A stretch of 49,374 nt of DNA from an uncultured Actinomycetes bacterium (GCA_902826025.1 CADEDH010000026.1:9197-58570); one strand, 5' to 3'. Shown: positions 11,485 through 20,820, numbered from the stretch's first letter. Made by a program: numbers and translations. Notes: generated from the letters alone by a model not told the origin.

Positions 11485-12714
11485 GTGGAATCCCTTGCCG
11501 GCGACTGGCGGACCCTGGACGACGACGGTCGGGCCTTCCTGGCCCAGGCCCTCGCCTCCGGCGTGCCGCCCCATCCCGGGCCACACACCGGGCCGGGTTG
11601 CGGGCCCGACCCCGGGCCGGGCGCCGGCTCCGGAGAGGTGCAGGGTTGGCTGGCCGAGCTCCTGCAGACGGCGGTGGCGGCCGGCGCCTCCGACCTGCAC
11701 CTGAGCGCCGGCTGCCGCCCCTACCTGCGGCGGGGCGGGATCCTACGGCCCCTCGAGGGGACGCCCGTGCTCGACGCCGCCACCGTCCACGACCTGGTGA
11801 CCGGGCCGTTGGCGGCGGAACAGCGCCGCCAACTAGCCGCTACCGGCGATCTCGACACCGGCCTCACCCTGGGCGGCGACCGGGTCGGCGCCCAGCGCTT
11901 CCGGGCCAACCTGTTCCGCCAGAGTGGGGCCCTGGCCGCTGCCATCCGCATCGTGCCCGGCCGTATCCCGTCGCTCGACAGCCTGGGCCTACCGGCCCGC
12001 GTCGCCCGGTTCGCCGACCTCGGCTCGGGGCTGGTGCTGGTCACCGGCCCCACCGGCTCGGGCAAGTCGACCACGCTGGCCGCCCTGATCGAACAGGTCA
12101 ACCGGAGCCGACCGGCCCACGTGGTCACGATCGAGGACCCGGTCGAGTACCGCTACACGCCCGACCAGGCCCTGATCCAGCAGCGGGAGGTCGGGATCGA
12201 CACCGGGTCGTTCGCCACCGCTCTGCGCCAGGCCCTTCGCCAGGATCCCGACGTGATCCTGATCGGCGAGCTGCGGGACCTGGAGACGATCCGCACCGCC
12301 CTGACGGCGGCCGAGACCGGCCACCTGGTCTTCGCCACCCTCCACAGCGCCGATGCCCCCAGCGCCGTGAACCGGGTGATCGACGTGTTCCCGGCAGACC
12401 AGCAGGCCCAGATCCGCTCGCAGCTCGCCCTGTCGCTCGAAGGCTGCGTAAGCCAGCGGCTGCTCCCCGGCCGGGATGACGGCACGCTGACGGCGGTGAC
12501 CGAGGTGCTCGTGGCCACAGCCGCCGTGCGCAACCTGATCCGGGAGGACAAGGTCCATCAGCTCCGGTCGATGCTGGAGACCGGCAGCGAGGTGGGGATG
12601 CACACCTTCGACCAGTCCTTGGCCCGCCTCGTGCGTCAGCGGGTGCTCGACGTGGCGGTGGCCCGGGGGGCGGCCGACGACCTCTCCGTTCTCGACGCCC
12701 TGCTGGCCGGATGA
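11485..12714 (+). CDS. pilT: Type IV pilus retraction ATPase PilT
   Basis: The 409-residue protein has a Pro/Gly-rich N-terminal stretch (to about residue 50). The PilT domain follows: AVAAGASDLHLSAG, Walker A GPTGSGKSTT at about 188-197, the Asp box VVTIEDPVEY, Walker B DVILIGELRDLETI, and the His box HLVFATLHSADAPSAVNRVIDVFP. The AIRNLI-type C-terminal motif of PilT appears as AAVRNLIREDKVHQL. PilT disassembles the fibre and powers twitching. The start is GTG 11485; the Pro-rich leader is longer than in most PilT proteins. It overlaps pilC by four bases. Confidence 0.92.
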   Translation: MESLAGDWRTLDDDGRAFLAQALASGVPPHPGPHTGPGCGPDPGPGAGSGEVQGWLAELLQTAVAAGASDLHLSAGCRPYLRRGGILRPLEGTPVLDAATVHDLVTGPLAAEQRRQLAATGDLDTGLTLGGDRVGAQRFRANLFRQSGALAAAIRIVPGRIPSLDSLGLPARVARFADLGSGLVLVTGPTGSGKSTTLAALIEQVNRSRPAHVVTIEDPVEYRYTPDQALIQQREVGIDTGSFATALRQALRQDPDVILIGELRDLETIRTALTAAETGHLVFATLHSADAPSAVNRVIDVFPADQQAQIRSQLALSLEGCVSQRLLPGRDDGTLTAVTEVLVATAAVRNLIREDKVHQLRSMLETGSEVGMHTFDQSLARLVRQRVLDVAVARGAADDLSVLDALLAG

Positions 12715-13943
12715 CCGCCGCCCCGGCCACCCTGTTCCGCTACCGGGCGCTCGACGGCGGCGGAGGGATCCGAGAGGGTCGCCTCACGGCCGGCTCGGAG
12801 CACGACGCCCTGGAGCGCCTGCGCCGGTCGGGGCTGCGACCGCTGTCGATCGAACGCCATCGGGTGTCGGCTCTGGCCCGGGAGCTGTCGGTGCCCGGTC
12901 TTGGTCCCCGGGTGAAGCCGGCGGAGCTGGCGGTCGTCGCCCGGCAGTTCGCCACGATGGTGGCGGCCGGTATCCCCCTGCTGCGAACGCTCGAGGTGCT
13001 GCAGCGCCAGACCCGCAACCCGATGCTGGCCTCCACCCTCGATCAGCTACGGCTCGACGTGGAGAGCGGCCAGTCGCTCAGCGACGCCGTGGCCGCCCAC
13101 CCCCGGGTGTTCGACCGCCTGTTCGTGTCGATGATTCGGGCCGGGGAGGCGTCGGGCGCCTTGGACATCGTGCTCGGCCAGCTGGCGGTGGGCCTGGAGC
13201 GGTCGGTGGCGGTCCGCCAGAAGATCCGGTCGGCCATGACCTACCCGGTGGCGGTGCTGGTGATGGTGCTGGCGGTGATCACCGCAATGCTGACGTTCGT
13301 GGTGCCGACGTTCGCCGGCGTCTACGAGGATCTCGACGGGACCCTACCCCTGCCCACCCGGGTGCTGGTGGGGATGTCGGATTTGCTGACGGCCCGCCTG
13401 CCGCTGGTGGCGCTGGCCCTGGCCACCCTCGTGGTCGTCGTGCGCCGCTGGAAGCGGACGGTGAACGGCCGCTACCGCTGGGATGCGGCCAAGCTGCGCC
13501 TGCCCCTGATCGGGCCGCTGCTGCGCAAATCGGTGATGGCCCGGTTCGGCCGAACCATGTCGGTGCTCACCCGGTCCGGGGTACCTGTGCTGGAGACCCT
13601 GCGGATCTCGGCCGAGACGGTGGGTAACGAGGCCGTGGCCCGGGCCCTGTCGGCCACCCGGGATGCGGTGCGCCGGGGTGAGCCGATCGCCGCCAACCTG
13701 GCCGCCGATCCCCTGTTCCCGCCGCTGGTCGTGCAGTTGGTGGCCGTGGGCGAGGAGACCGGGTCGCTGGAGAAGATGTTCGACATCGTGGGCAGCTCGT
13801 TCGAGGACGAGGTGGAGACGGCGGTGGCCGGTTTCGCCGCCTTGATCGAGCCGCTGTTGATGGCCGTGATCGGCGTGGTGGTGGGGGCCATGGTGATAGC
13901 CCTCTACCTCCCCATGTTCCGGATCATCGATCTCGTCCAGTGA
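12711..13943 (+). CDS. pilC: Type IV pilus inner membrane platform protein PilC
   Basis: This 410-residue protein follows the GspF/PilC plan: an N-terminal FRYRALDGGG strand region, two repeated cytoplasmic domains (about residues 68-190 and 275-395) and three membrane segments (about 170-205, 217-240, 375-400). Family phrases include VVARQFATMVAAGIPLLRTLEVL, DAVAAHPRVFDRLFVSMIRAGEASG and VQLVAVGEETGSLEKM. PilC is the platform on which PilB and PilT act. The ATG overlaps the pilT stop (ATGA), so the motor and platform are made together. Confidence 0.92.
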   Translation: MTAAPATLFRYRALDGGGGIREGRLTAGSEHDALERLRRSGLRPLSIERHRVSALARELSVPGLGPRVKPAELAVVARQFATMVAAGIPLLRTLEVLQRQTRNPMLASTLDQLRLDVESGQSLSDAVAAHPRVFDRLFVSMIRAGEASGALDIVLGQLAVGLERSVAVRQKIRSAMTYPVAVLVMVLAVITAMLTFVVPTFAGVYEDLDGTLPLPTRVLVGMSDLLTARLPLVALALATLVVVVRRWKRTVNGRYRWDAAKLRLPLIGPLLRKSVMARFGRTMSVLTRSGVPVLETLRISAETVGNEAVARALSATRDAVRRGEPIAANLAADPLFPPLVVQLVAVGEETGSLEKMFDIVGSSFEDEVETAVAGFAALIEPLLMAVIGVVVGAMVIALYLPMFRIIDLVQ

Positions 13944-14052
13944 CCCGCCGACCAGCCGACACCAGCGCTGGCTTCAGTGTCACCCCGGTTCGGCCGATGG
14001 ATCGGGCAGCGACCCTGCTGGAGCCGCTCGCGCTCGACCGAGGAGACCCGAC

Positions 14053-14562
14053 GTGACCACCGAGCTCACCACGATCACCACCCCACCGGCGGCCGACGCC
14101 AGCCCAGTCTCCGATAGGGAGGCCGGGTTCACCCTGCTCGAGGTCATGGTGGTGGTGATGATCATCGGCATCCTGCTCGCCATCGGGATCCCCACGTTCC
14201 TGGGGGCCCGCTCCCGGGCCCAGGACCGGGCGGCGCAGTCGAGCGACCGTATCGCCCAGAGCGCGGCCATGGTCGTGTACGCCGACTACGCCGATTTCGC
14301 CCAGGTCACCCTGGCCCGGGTCCGAACGGCCGAGCCCGGCCTCACCTGGGTGGCGGGCAACGTGGCCTCCACCACCCCGCGGACGGCCAGCGCCGGGGCC
14401 AACGCCACCGGCACCGAGTGGGGCGCCGCCGCCAAGTCGGACAGCGGCGAGTGCTTCTACATCCGGCTGCGGGAGAACGCCTCGACGCTCTACGGGCGCT
14501 CGACGACCGCTACCTGCACCGGAGATTCGGCCCTCACCCGGGCCACCGCCGCCTCCTGGTGA
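14053..14562 (+). CDS. pilA: Type IV pilin, likely the major subunit PilA
   Basis: The 169-residue prepilin has a 28-residue leader and the cleavage site REAG/FTLLEVMVVVMIIGILLAIGIPTFLGAR, a canonical type IVa N-terminus with Phe +1 and Glu +5. The C-terminal part carries two Cys residues (SGECFYIRLRE and TATCTG), which can form the disulfide loop of major pilins. The GTG start has a GAGGAGA ribosome site about seven bases upstream. It lies 109 bases after pilC, so it may have its own promoter, as expected for an abundant subunit. Confidence 0.88.
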   Translation: MTTELTTITTPPAADASPVSDREAGFTLLEVMVVVMIIGILLAIGIPTFLGARSRAQDRAAQSSDRIAQSAAMVVYADYADFAQVTLARVRTAEPGLTWVAGNVASTTPRTASAGANATGTEWGAAAKSDSGECFYIRLRENASTLYGRSTTATCTGDSALTRATAASW

Positions 14563-14587
14563 CCGTCGGGGCCGGCTCCGGTTCGCC

Positions 14588-15403
14588 TCACACCCTGGGG
14601 GCCAACGGCTTGTCGAACCGTCGGCCGACCGTGTCGAGGGCCCCCAGCGCGCCCATGGCCACGAGCACGACGATGAGGGCCGGGATCACCAACGGCAGTG
14701 CGATGGCGGCGAAGATCGCCGCCCCCCACTGCCGGCCCCACAGGGCTCCCGACACCCCGAGCAGGGCCACACCGTAGAGCAGGGCCCACACCGGATGGCC
14801 CCCGGCCGCGATGCCCACCGTGCCCCCCATGCCGGCCAGGCTGGCCAGCCCCCACAGCACCACCTTGATCGTCTTCCAGCCGCCGGCCGCCCACCGGGTG
14901 CGCAAGGCCACCGCCGACCAGGCCGTCCACCGCAGGAACAGCGGCACCCCGCAGGCGTGCAGCATCTCCCGGAAGAACCGGTCGGCCACCACGTCGCTCT
15001 TGAGCGCGCCGTCGTCGCGCTGGCGGACGATCAGCTTGTCGTGGAGCACGGCGGCCAGCGTGTGGGTGCCGTAGGAATCGAGAAGCCAGCGCAGAGGCCG
15101 GGGAATCGAGGCCAGGTCGGTTGCCTCCCCGTCGGAGCCGTCGGCGGGCAGGGGGTAGTCGGCGGCGAGATCGAAGGCCTCGGACCGTTGCCCGTCGTCG
15201 GCGAACACGCCGATCTTGCGCAGATGCCCGACCACGCGCTCCTTCACGGCGTCGTTGGCGAACCGGAAGCGGGCACCCACGTAGAAGTTCCGGTCGTTGA
15301 ACTGGTTGAGGGGTACCCGCCCGAGGAGCTCGGGCCCGAACACCTCGAACCCACCCTGGGGGCAGACCGCCCAGGGCCGCCACCCGTCCTGCTGATCGTC
15401 CAT
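14588..15403 (-). CDS. DUF1353 domain protein with C-terminal membrane region
   Basis: The 271-residue protein contains the DUF1353 pattern around residues 75-140: DYPLPADG, TDLASIPRPLRWLL and HTLAAVLHDKLI, followed by ADRFFREMLHACGVP. About 100 residues with four hydrophobic segments follow, which is unusual for this family, whose better known members are short phage-associated proteins. The function is unknown. The gene is transcribed away from the dioxygenase gene and toward pilA. The ATG at 15403 has a GAGAGA sequence just upstream. Confidence 0.7.
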   Translation of the reverse strand: MDDQQDGWRPWAVCPQGGFEVFGPELLGRVPLNQFNDRNFYVGARFRFANDAVKERVVGHLRKIGVFADDGQRSEAFDLAADYPLPADGSDGEATDLASIPRPLRWLLDSYGTHTLAAVLHDKLIVRQRDDGALKSDVVADRFFREMLHACGVPLFLRWTAWSAVALRTRWAAGGWKTIKVVLWGLASLAGMGGTVGIAAGGHPVWALLYGVALLGVSGALWGRQWGAAIFAAIALPLVIPALIVVLVAMGALGALDTVGRRFDKPLAPRV

Positions 15404-15562
15404 CGTGATCTCTCCCCTCGTTTCCCGTAGCCATCATGGGCCGTTGAACCCGCCGCCACCAGGAGCACCGGGCCAGGCCGGAGATACAGCCGGTGCGCAG
15501 CAGAGTGTTCCGGGCGGCGCTCCAGTTCGGCGCGGCGCCACCGCGCGGGCGATCATGGGCCG

Positions 15563-16372
15563 ATGGCCGTCCCCGACGTCACCGCCCTGCTCGACGACCT
15601 CGACCGGGACGGGTACGCCATCCGCCCCTCGGTGCTCGACGCCGGTGAGGTGGAGGCGCTGCGGGCCACCCTGGCGCCGCTGCTGGAATCGACGCCCACC
15701 GGCCGCAACCCGTTCGAGGGCTACCGCACCCGCCGGGTCTACTCCCCGCTGGCCAAGACCCGGGCCCTCGACGACCTCGTGCTCAGCCCCTGGCTGGAGG
15801 AGTTGGCCAACCGCCTCCTCGGACCCCACACCCTGTCCTCCGTCCTGGCGATCGAGATCGGCCCGGGCGAAGTGGCCCAACCCATCCACCACGACGACGG
15901 CGCCTATCCGCTCCCCCGCCCCCACCCTGAGGTCGTGTTCAACACCATGTGGGCCCTCGACGACTTCACCGCCGGCAACGGCGCCACCGTCGTCCACCCG
16001 GGATCCCACCGCTGGGACTCGCCCCATCCGCCGGCCGGGGCCGAACCGGTCCCGGCCGTGATGCCGGCCGGCTCGGTGCTGGTGTGGCCCGGCAGCACCG
16101 TCCACGGCGGCGGCGCCAACCACACCGACCAGCCCCGCCTGGGTCTGGTGATCGAGTACGTGGCCGGCTGGCTCCGCCAGCACGAGAACATCCAGGCGTC
16201 GATCCCGGTCGACACCGCCCGCCACCTCCCGGGCCGCCTCCAGGAGCTGATCGGCTACCACCTCTATCCCGACTTCCTCGGCTTCGTCGACGGTCGTCAC
16301 CCCCGAAAGGTGCTCGACCACCCCATCGCCGAGCCCGATCCCAGCCAGGTCGGGACCGGTTCAACTCAATAG
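15563..16372 (+). CDS. Phytanoyl-CoA dioxygenase (PhyH) family protein
   Basis: The 269-residue protein has the non-haem iron, 2-oxoglutarate oxygenase pattern. The metal-binding HxD lies in PIHHDDGAYP (about residue 113), the distal His in STVHGGGANHT, and the 2-oxoglutarate-binding Arg probably in QPRLGLVIEY. TMWALDDFTAGNGATVVHPGSHRW is typical of PhyH proteins. Members hydroxylate diverse small molecules; the substrate cannot be assigned. It stands alone between divergent DUF1353 and the EAL/HDOD gene. Confidence 0.8.
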   Translation: MAVPDVTALLDDLDRDGYAIRPSVLDAGEVEALRATLAPLLESTPTGRNPFEGYRTRRVYSPLAKTRALDDLVLSPWLEELANRLLGPHTLSSVLAIEIGPGEVAQPIHHDDGAYPLPRPHPEVVFNTMWALDDFTAGNGATVVHPGSHRWDSPHPPAGAEPVPAVMPAGSVLVWPGSTVHGGGANHTDQPRLGLVIEYVAGWLRQHENIQASIPVDTARHLPGRLQELIGYHLYPDFLGFVDGRHPRKVLDHPIAEPDPSQVGTGSTQ

Positions 16373-16434
16373 CGTTCCCACCCTGCCGACGGGACCGGCT
16401 ACCGCCACCGACCCGAACGAAGGGGTGACCTCTG

Positions 16435-17643
16435 ATGACCGAGTGCTTCGTCGGACGCCAACCGATTCTCGACCAACGCAACCAGGTGTGGGCCTACGAG
16501 CTCCTGTACCGCCACAGCCTGGACAACGCCATCGGCGACGTCGACCGCACGGTCGCCACCTCCCGGGTGGTGATGAACGCCTTCGTTGACATCGGCCTGG
16601 AGCGGGTGGTGGGCCACCACCGGGCCCTCGTCCACGTGTCGGACGACTTCCTCCTCTCCCCCGAGCTCACCGGGTTCTCCCCCGAACGGGTCATGCTCCA
16701 GATCTCCGATCCGATCCCCAGCGGCGCCGAGCTCACCACCACGCTGCGACGCCTGCGGGACGAAGGCCACTCGATCGCCCTGAACGGCTACCGCAGCGAC
16801 CTGTCACTGGCCACCCTCCTCCCCTGGGCCGACGTGGTGAAGCTCGATGCCCTCGACCTCGACCACGACACCATGGCGGCCGAGGTGGCCACCCTCCGCC
16901 GCCACAACCGCCCCCTCACGCTGATCGCCAAGCGGGTGGAGACGATGGAGCAGCGCAACGAGCTGGCCGAGCTCGGCATCGACTGCTTCCAGGGCTGGTT
17001 CCTGGCCCGCCCCGAAATCATCACCGGCTCCCGCCTGCCCACCAACAAGCTGGCCATCCTCCAGCTCGTCAGCCGCATGAGCGATCCCGACATGGAGACG
17101 GCCGAGCTGGAGCAGCTGATCACGATCGATCCGTCGCTCAGCCTCCGGGTGCTCCGTTTCGTCAATTCTCCCCTCAGCGGCCTGACCCGCCGGGTCGACT
17201 CGATCCATCACGCAGTGGTGCTCGTGGGCCGCACGATCATCCGCAACTGGGTGATGCTGCTGGCCGTGGCCAGCCTGGAGGCCGCCATCCCCGAGCTGAT
17301 CAAGAACGCCCTGGTCCGGGCCCGCCTGTGCGAGCAGATGGTTCACGAGGCCGGCGTCACAGGCAAGGAGACGGCGTTCACGGTCGGCCTGTTCTCCCTG
17401 ATGGATGCGATCCTGGCCCGCCCGATGGACGAGCTGCTGGAAAGCCTCCCGTTCACCGAGGACATCCGCACCGCCCTCACCGCCCGGGCCGGCGTGTGGG
17501 GCGAGGCCGTCGAGTGTGCCGAGCAGCTCGAGCAGGGCGCCCCCGACGGCGCCGCCTTCCGCACGATCAGCAGCCACCGCCTCTCCGATCTGTACCTCGA
17601 GGCCATCAGCTGGGCCGAAGAGGCCACCGCCACCGTCCGCTGA
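16435..17643 (+). CDS. EAL-HDOD signalling protein (YuxH type), degenerate EAL
   Basis: The 402-residue protein joins an EAL-like domain (about residues 1-200) to an HDOD domain (about 200-385). The N-terminal motif FVGRQPILDQRNQVWAYELLYR shows ELL where active enzymes have EAL. The DDFG loop is replaced by NGYRSD, so c-di-GMP hydrolysis is doubtful. The HDOD part includes TIDPSLSLRVLRFVNSP. Such proteins often act as c-di-GMP-linked or stress regulators, and in some bacteria affect pilus motility. Its position 1.9 kb from pilA makes a pilus role plausible but unproven. An AAGGGGTGA ribosome site precedes the ATG. Confidence 0.85.
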   Translation: MTECFVGRQPILDQRNQVWAYELLYRHSLDNAIGDVDRTVATSRVVMNAFVDIGLERVVGHHRALVHVSDDFLLSPELTGFSPERVMLQISDPIPSGAELTTTLRRLRDEGHSIALNGYRSDLSLATLLPWADVVKLDALDLDHDTMAAEVATLRRHNRPLTLIAKRVETMEQRNELAELGIDCFQGWFLARPEIITGSRLPTNKLAILQLVSRMSDPDMETAELEQLITIDPSLSLRVLRFVNSPLSGLTRRVDSIHHAVVLVGRTIIRNWVMLLAVASLEAAIPELIKNALVRARLCEQMVHEAGVTGKETAFTVGLFSLMDAILARPMDELLESLPFTEDIRTALTARAGVWGEAVECAEQLEQGAPDGAAFRTISSHRLSDLYLEAISWAEEATATVR

Positions 17644-17727
17644 ATCGCGGGGCCGACCCGCGCCCGAGTTGGTGTCAGAACCCGTCACGCATCGAAAGCA
17701 GAACAGCGCGCCCCATATTGACTAGGT

Positions 17728-17740
17728 TGTGACTGTCACA
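17728..17740. promoter_or_regulatory. TGTGAC-T-GTCACA dyad before the permease operon
   Basis: A perfect 6-bp dyad with one central base lies 35 bases before the permease ATG, just after a TTGACT at 17718. The spacing is too short for a CRP site (TGTGA-N6-TCACA). It may be the operator of another regulator. Confidence 0.3.
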
Positions 17741-17775
17741 GCCGGCCGAACAGGTCGATCGATCGAGAGGCAATC

Positions 17776-19173
17776 ATGTCGTTGGCGGCGGAGCCCGAGG
17801 CACGGGTCGAGGTACGGGTCGTCGACCGCAAGCTCGGCCTGGCCGCCATCATCGGGCTGATCTTCTTCTCGGTGTCGGGTGGCCCCTACGGCCTGGAGGA
17901 CACGATCGGCGAGGCCGGCGCCGGCATGGGCATCCTGCTCATCCTCGTCACCCCGCTGGTATGGAGCCTCCCCACCTCCCTGATGGTGGCCGAACTGAGC
18001 ACGATGATGCCGGTGCAGGGCGGCTACTACCAGTGGGTCAAGAAGGGGCTCGGCCCGTTCTGGGGCTTCCAGGAGGGCTGGTGGAGCTGGGTGGTGTCAT
18101 GGGTCGATCTCGCCATCTACCCCGTGCTGTTCGTCGACTTCGCCTCCTACTTCTTCCCCATCCTCCAGGAGAACGGGTGGGTGCGGTGGCTGGTCTGCCT
18201 GTTCTTCATCTGGTCCCTGGCCCTGCTCAACATGCGGGGCTCCGACGTGGTGGGCGGCTCGTCCAAGCTGTTCCTGGTGATCGTGCTGGCCCCGTTCGTC
18301 GTGCTGTTCGTCGTGGGCCTGTTCAAGATGGACCGCAACCCGTTCCAGCCCTTCGTGTTCGAGGGCACCGGGTTCGGCACCGCCTTCGGCTCGGGCCTGT
18401 TCGTGATCATGTGGAACTACATGGGCTGGGACGGCCTGTCCACGGTGGCCGGCGAGATCCGCAATCCCCGCCGCGACTACCCCCGGGCCCTGGCCATCAC
18501 CATCCCTCTCATCACCGCCATCTACCTCCTGCCCACGCTGGTCTCGCTGGCCGTGGTGGGGCCCGACGAGGTGGAGTGGACGGCCGGGGCCTACAACCTG
18601 GTGGCCGACGCCGTGGTGGGCCGCTGGCTCGGGGTGGTGCTGTCGATCACGGCCCTGGTGTCGGCCATCGGGCTGTTCTCGGCCTGGATGCTGTCCTACT
18701 CCCGCATCCCGTTCGCCCTGGCCACCGACGGCTGGCTGCCGGGATCGCTCACCCGGTTGTCGCCGCGGGGCGCCCCCACCCGCACCATCGTGATCGCCGG
18801 CCTGATCTGCTCGCTGGCCGCCGCCGGGCCGTTCCAGGCGCTGGTCGCCATCGACGTCACCGTCTACGCCTGCGCCCTGATGCTGGAGTTCGTCACCCTG
18901 CTGGCTCTGCGTCGGAGCCATCCCGAAATCAACCGGCCGTTCCGGGTGCCGGGCGGCTGGGCCGGTGCCGTGCTCATCACCCTGCTCCCCCTGGCCGTCA
19001 CCGCCGTCGCCGTCTACTACCAGGTGCTCGACGTGGGCCCGATGCAGGGCTTGGGCTGGGCCGGCGCCGCGCTGGCCACCGGGCCCGTCGCCTATCTGGT
19101 GCTACGTCCCAGCAAGCTGCGTCGGGGGATCGACCAGCGGGTGGACCTCGAGACCGGAGAACTGATCGGATGA
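17776..19173 (+). CDS. APC-superfamily amino acid/polyamine permease
   Basis: The 465-residue protein has about twelve hydrophobic segments. The first carries GLIFFSVSGGPYGLEDTIGEAG, the unwound Gly-rich helix that binds substrate in APC transporters. MWNYMGWDGLSTVAGEIRNPRRDYPRAL and the final PFRVPGGW are further family phrases. It most resembles basic amino acid or polyamine carriers rather than sugar transporters. A ribosome site GAGAGG precedes the ATG. It is followed at 28 bases by a universal stress protein and then by a PotD-like binding protein, which hints at polyamine-type substrates. That substrate assignment is an inference. Confidence 0.85.
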   Translation: MSLAAEPEARVEVRVVDRKLGLAAIIGLIFFSVSGGPYGLEDTIGEAGAGMGILLILVTPLVWSLPTSLMVAELSTMMPVQGGYYQWVKKGLGPFWGFQEGWWSWVVSWVDLAIYPVLFVDFASYFFPILQENGWVRWLVCLFFIWSLALLNMRGSDVVGGSSKLFLVIVLAPFVVLFVVGLFKMDRNPFQPFVFEGTGFGTAFGSGLFVIMWNYMGWDGLSTVAGEIRNPRRDYPRALAITIPLITAIYLLPTLVSLAVVGPDEVEWTAGAYNLVADAVVGRWLGVVLSITALVSAIGLFSAWMLSYSRIPFALATDGWLPGSLTRLSPRGAPTRTIVIAGLICSLAAAGPFQALVAIDVTVYACALMLEFVTLLALRRSHPEINRPFRVPGGWAGAVLITLLPLAVTAVAVYYQVLDVGPMQGLGWAGAALATGPVAYLVLRPSKLRRGIDQRVDLETGELIG

Positions 19174-19201
19174 GGAGCCCTGGGATGAGGAGCCGCCGAC
19201 G

Positions 19202-19717
19202 ATGAGAGATCGCCCCGACGATTGGGACGCCCCGGTCGCCCTGCCACCGGTGGCCGCACCCGAGCGGATCCTGGTGCCGTTCGACGGCTCCCACAACGCC
19301 GAGCGGGCCCTGGCCTACGCCCGGCTGGTGGCCCGGGCGGCCGGCACCACCGAGGTGGTGGTGGTCGTGGCCTACGAGCAGCCGCTCACCATGCGGGGCC
19401 GGGGCGCGGCCTACGTGGAGACGCTGCGCGACGAGCTGGAGGCCGAGGCCAAGCTGCTGGCCACCGAATCGGTCCAGCTGCTGGTAACCGACGGGATCGA
19501 GGCCCGGGGCCTGGTGGTTCGGGGCGAAGCGGCCCGGGCCGTGCTCGACGCCGCCGACGACGAGCGGTGTGATCTGATCGTGATGGGCCGCCAGGGCCTG
19601 ACGGCCGAGCTGCGCGGCGTGGCCTCAGCCCTCAGCCGCTTCCGGGACCTGCTGTTGGGCGGGGTGGCCGAGAAAGTGGTCCAGCACTCGGCCGTACCGG
19701 TCCTGGTCGTGGCGTGA
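19202..19717 (+). CDS. Universal stress protein (UspA family)
   Basis: The 171-residue protein shows the Usp fold. The first strand is ERILVPFDGSHNAERALAYA; the second half has GEAARAVLDAADDERCDLIVMGRQG, and the chain ends in VVQHSAVPVLVVA. The GRxG-(8-10)-G(S/T) nucleotide motif is present only in altered form (GRQGLTAELRG, later LLGGVAEKV), so ATP binding is uncertain. It sits between a permease and a solute-binding lipoprotein; Usp proteins next to transporters often modulate them. Its stop overlaps the next start. Confidence 0.85.
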   Translation: MRDRPDDWDAPVALPPVAAPERILVPFDGSHNAERALAYARLVARAAGTTEVVVVVAYEQPLTMRGRGAAYVETLRDELEAEAKLLATESVQLLVTDGIEARGLVVRGEAARAVLDAADDERCDLIVMGRQGLTAELRGVASALSRFRDLLLGGVAEKVVQHSAVPVLVVA

Positions 19718-20820
19718 TGGCCTCGCCTCCGATCACACGGCGCGACGCCCTCCGCCTGGGGGCGATCACCGCCCTGGCGTTCGCCGCCTCACCCCTCGCG
19801 GCGGCCTGCGGCCAGGCCAGCGACCAGCGACTGCGCATCCTGAACTGGCAGAACTACGTCGACCCCAACCTGGTGGCCGATTTCGAGTCGCAAGCCGGCG
19901 TGACCGTCACCTACAGCACTTACGACTCCAACGACGCCTTGGCCGACCAGCTGGCCCTGGCCGGGGTCAGCCGGCGCCGGGGCCGCGACGCCACCACGGT
20001 GGACCTGATCGTCCCCTCCGACAACCTCTTCCGCCGTTTGCGGGACCAGGAACGGCTGCGTCCACTCGACACCGCCGTGGTCACCGAGGAGTTGCTGGGC
20101 CGCCTCGACCCGGCCATGCGCCAGCTCGACGCCGACCCGGGCAACCGCTTCGGGGTCCCGTGGGCCACCGGGGCCACCGGGATTGGCTACGACACGACCG
20201 TGTTCCCCGAGCCGCCCGACTGGCGTGTGTTCCTGTCGGCGGAGCACGCCGGGCGCATGACACTGCTCGACGAGCGGCGGGAGGCGTTCGCCGCCGCCCT
20301 CTATGCCGGCGACGGCGATCCCAACACCACCGACCCGGCCGAGCTGGCGACGGCGGAGGACATGCTGGTGGCCATGCTGGCCAACGCCGAGCTCGACGCC
20401 GCCACCTACCTGGGTCGCCTGGCCGGCGGCGAGCTGGTGGCGGCCCAGGCCTTCTCCACCGATCTGCTCCAGGCCCAGCAGGCCAACCCCAACCTGGCCT
20501 TCGTCGTCCCGCCCCAGGGCGGTACCCGTTGGGTGGACCTCCTGTGTGTGCCCGACGATGCCCCCAATCCCGAGCTGGCCAGCCGGTTCGTGGCCTTCTA
20601 CCTCGACCCCAAGGTGTCGGCGGCCAATGCCGCTGCCATCCGGGCCGACACCGGCAACGCCGCCGCCCGGGAGTTCGTGCCGGCCGACCTCCTGGCCGAG
20701 CCGGCCGCCTTCCCGTCGGAGGCCGACGCCGCGCGCCTCACCTCGCTGCGGGATCTGGGCGACGACGAGCAGCTCTACATCGAAGCCTGGGATCGGGTGA
20801 CATCGGCCGCCCAGGGCTGA
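19717..20820 (+). CDS. Tat-type lipoprotein, extracellular solute-binding protein (PotD/spermidine-like)
   Basis: The 367-residue protein begins with ITRRDALRLG, a twin-arginine signal, and reaches a lipobox LAAAC. After that comes LRILNWQNYVDPNLVADFESQAGVTV, the opening of PotD-type (family 1) polyamine-binding proteins. VPWATGATGIGYDTTVF also fits. It should sit on the outer face of the membrane. No ABC permease or ATPase gene follows; instead an APC permease lies upstream in the same operon. Start is either ATG 19717 or GTG 19714, both overlapping the Usp stop. Binding-site residues for a particular polyamine cannot be assigned by eye. Confidence 0.82.
   Translation: MASPPITRRDALRLGAITALAFAASPLAAACGQASDQRLRILNWQNYVDPNLVADFESQAGVTVTYSTYDSNDALADQLALAGVSRRRGRDATTVDLIVPSDNLFRRLRDQERLRPLDTAVVTEELLGRLDPAMRQLDADPGNRFGVPWATGATGIGYDTTVFPEPPDWRVFLSAEHAGRMTLLDERREAFAAALYAGDGDPNTTDPAELATAEDMLVAMLANAELDAATYLGRLAGGELVAAQAFSTDLLQAQQANPNLAFVVPPQGGTRWVDLLCVPDDAPNPELASRFVAFYLDPKVSAANAAAIRADTGNAAAREFVPADLLAEPAAFPSEADAARLTSLRDLGDDEQLYIEAWDRVTSAAQG

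Noticed and set aside
17728-17740. CRP binding site
   Set aside because: The arms match TGTGA and TCACA but the gap is 3 bases instead of 6, so it is kept only as a generic dyad.
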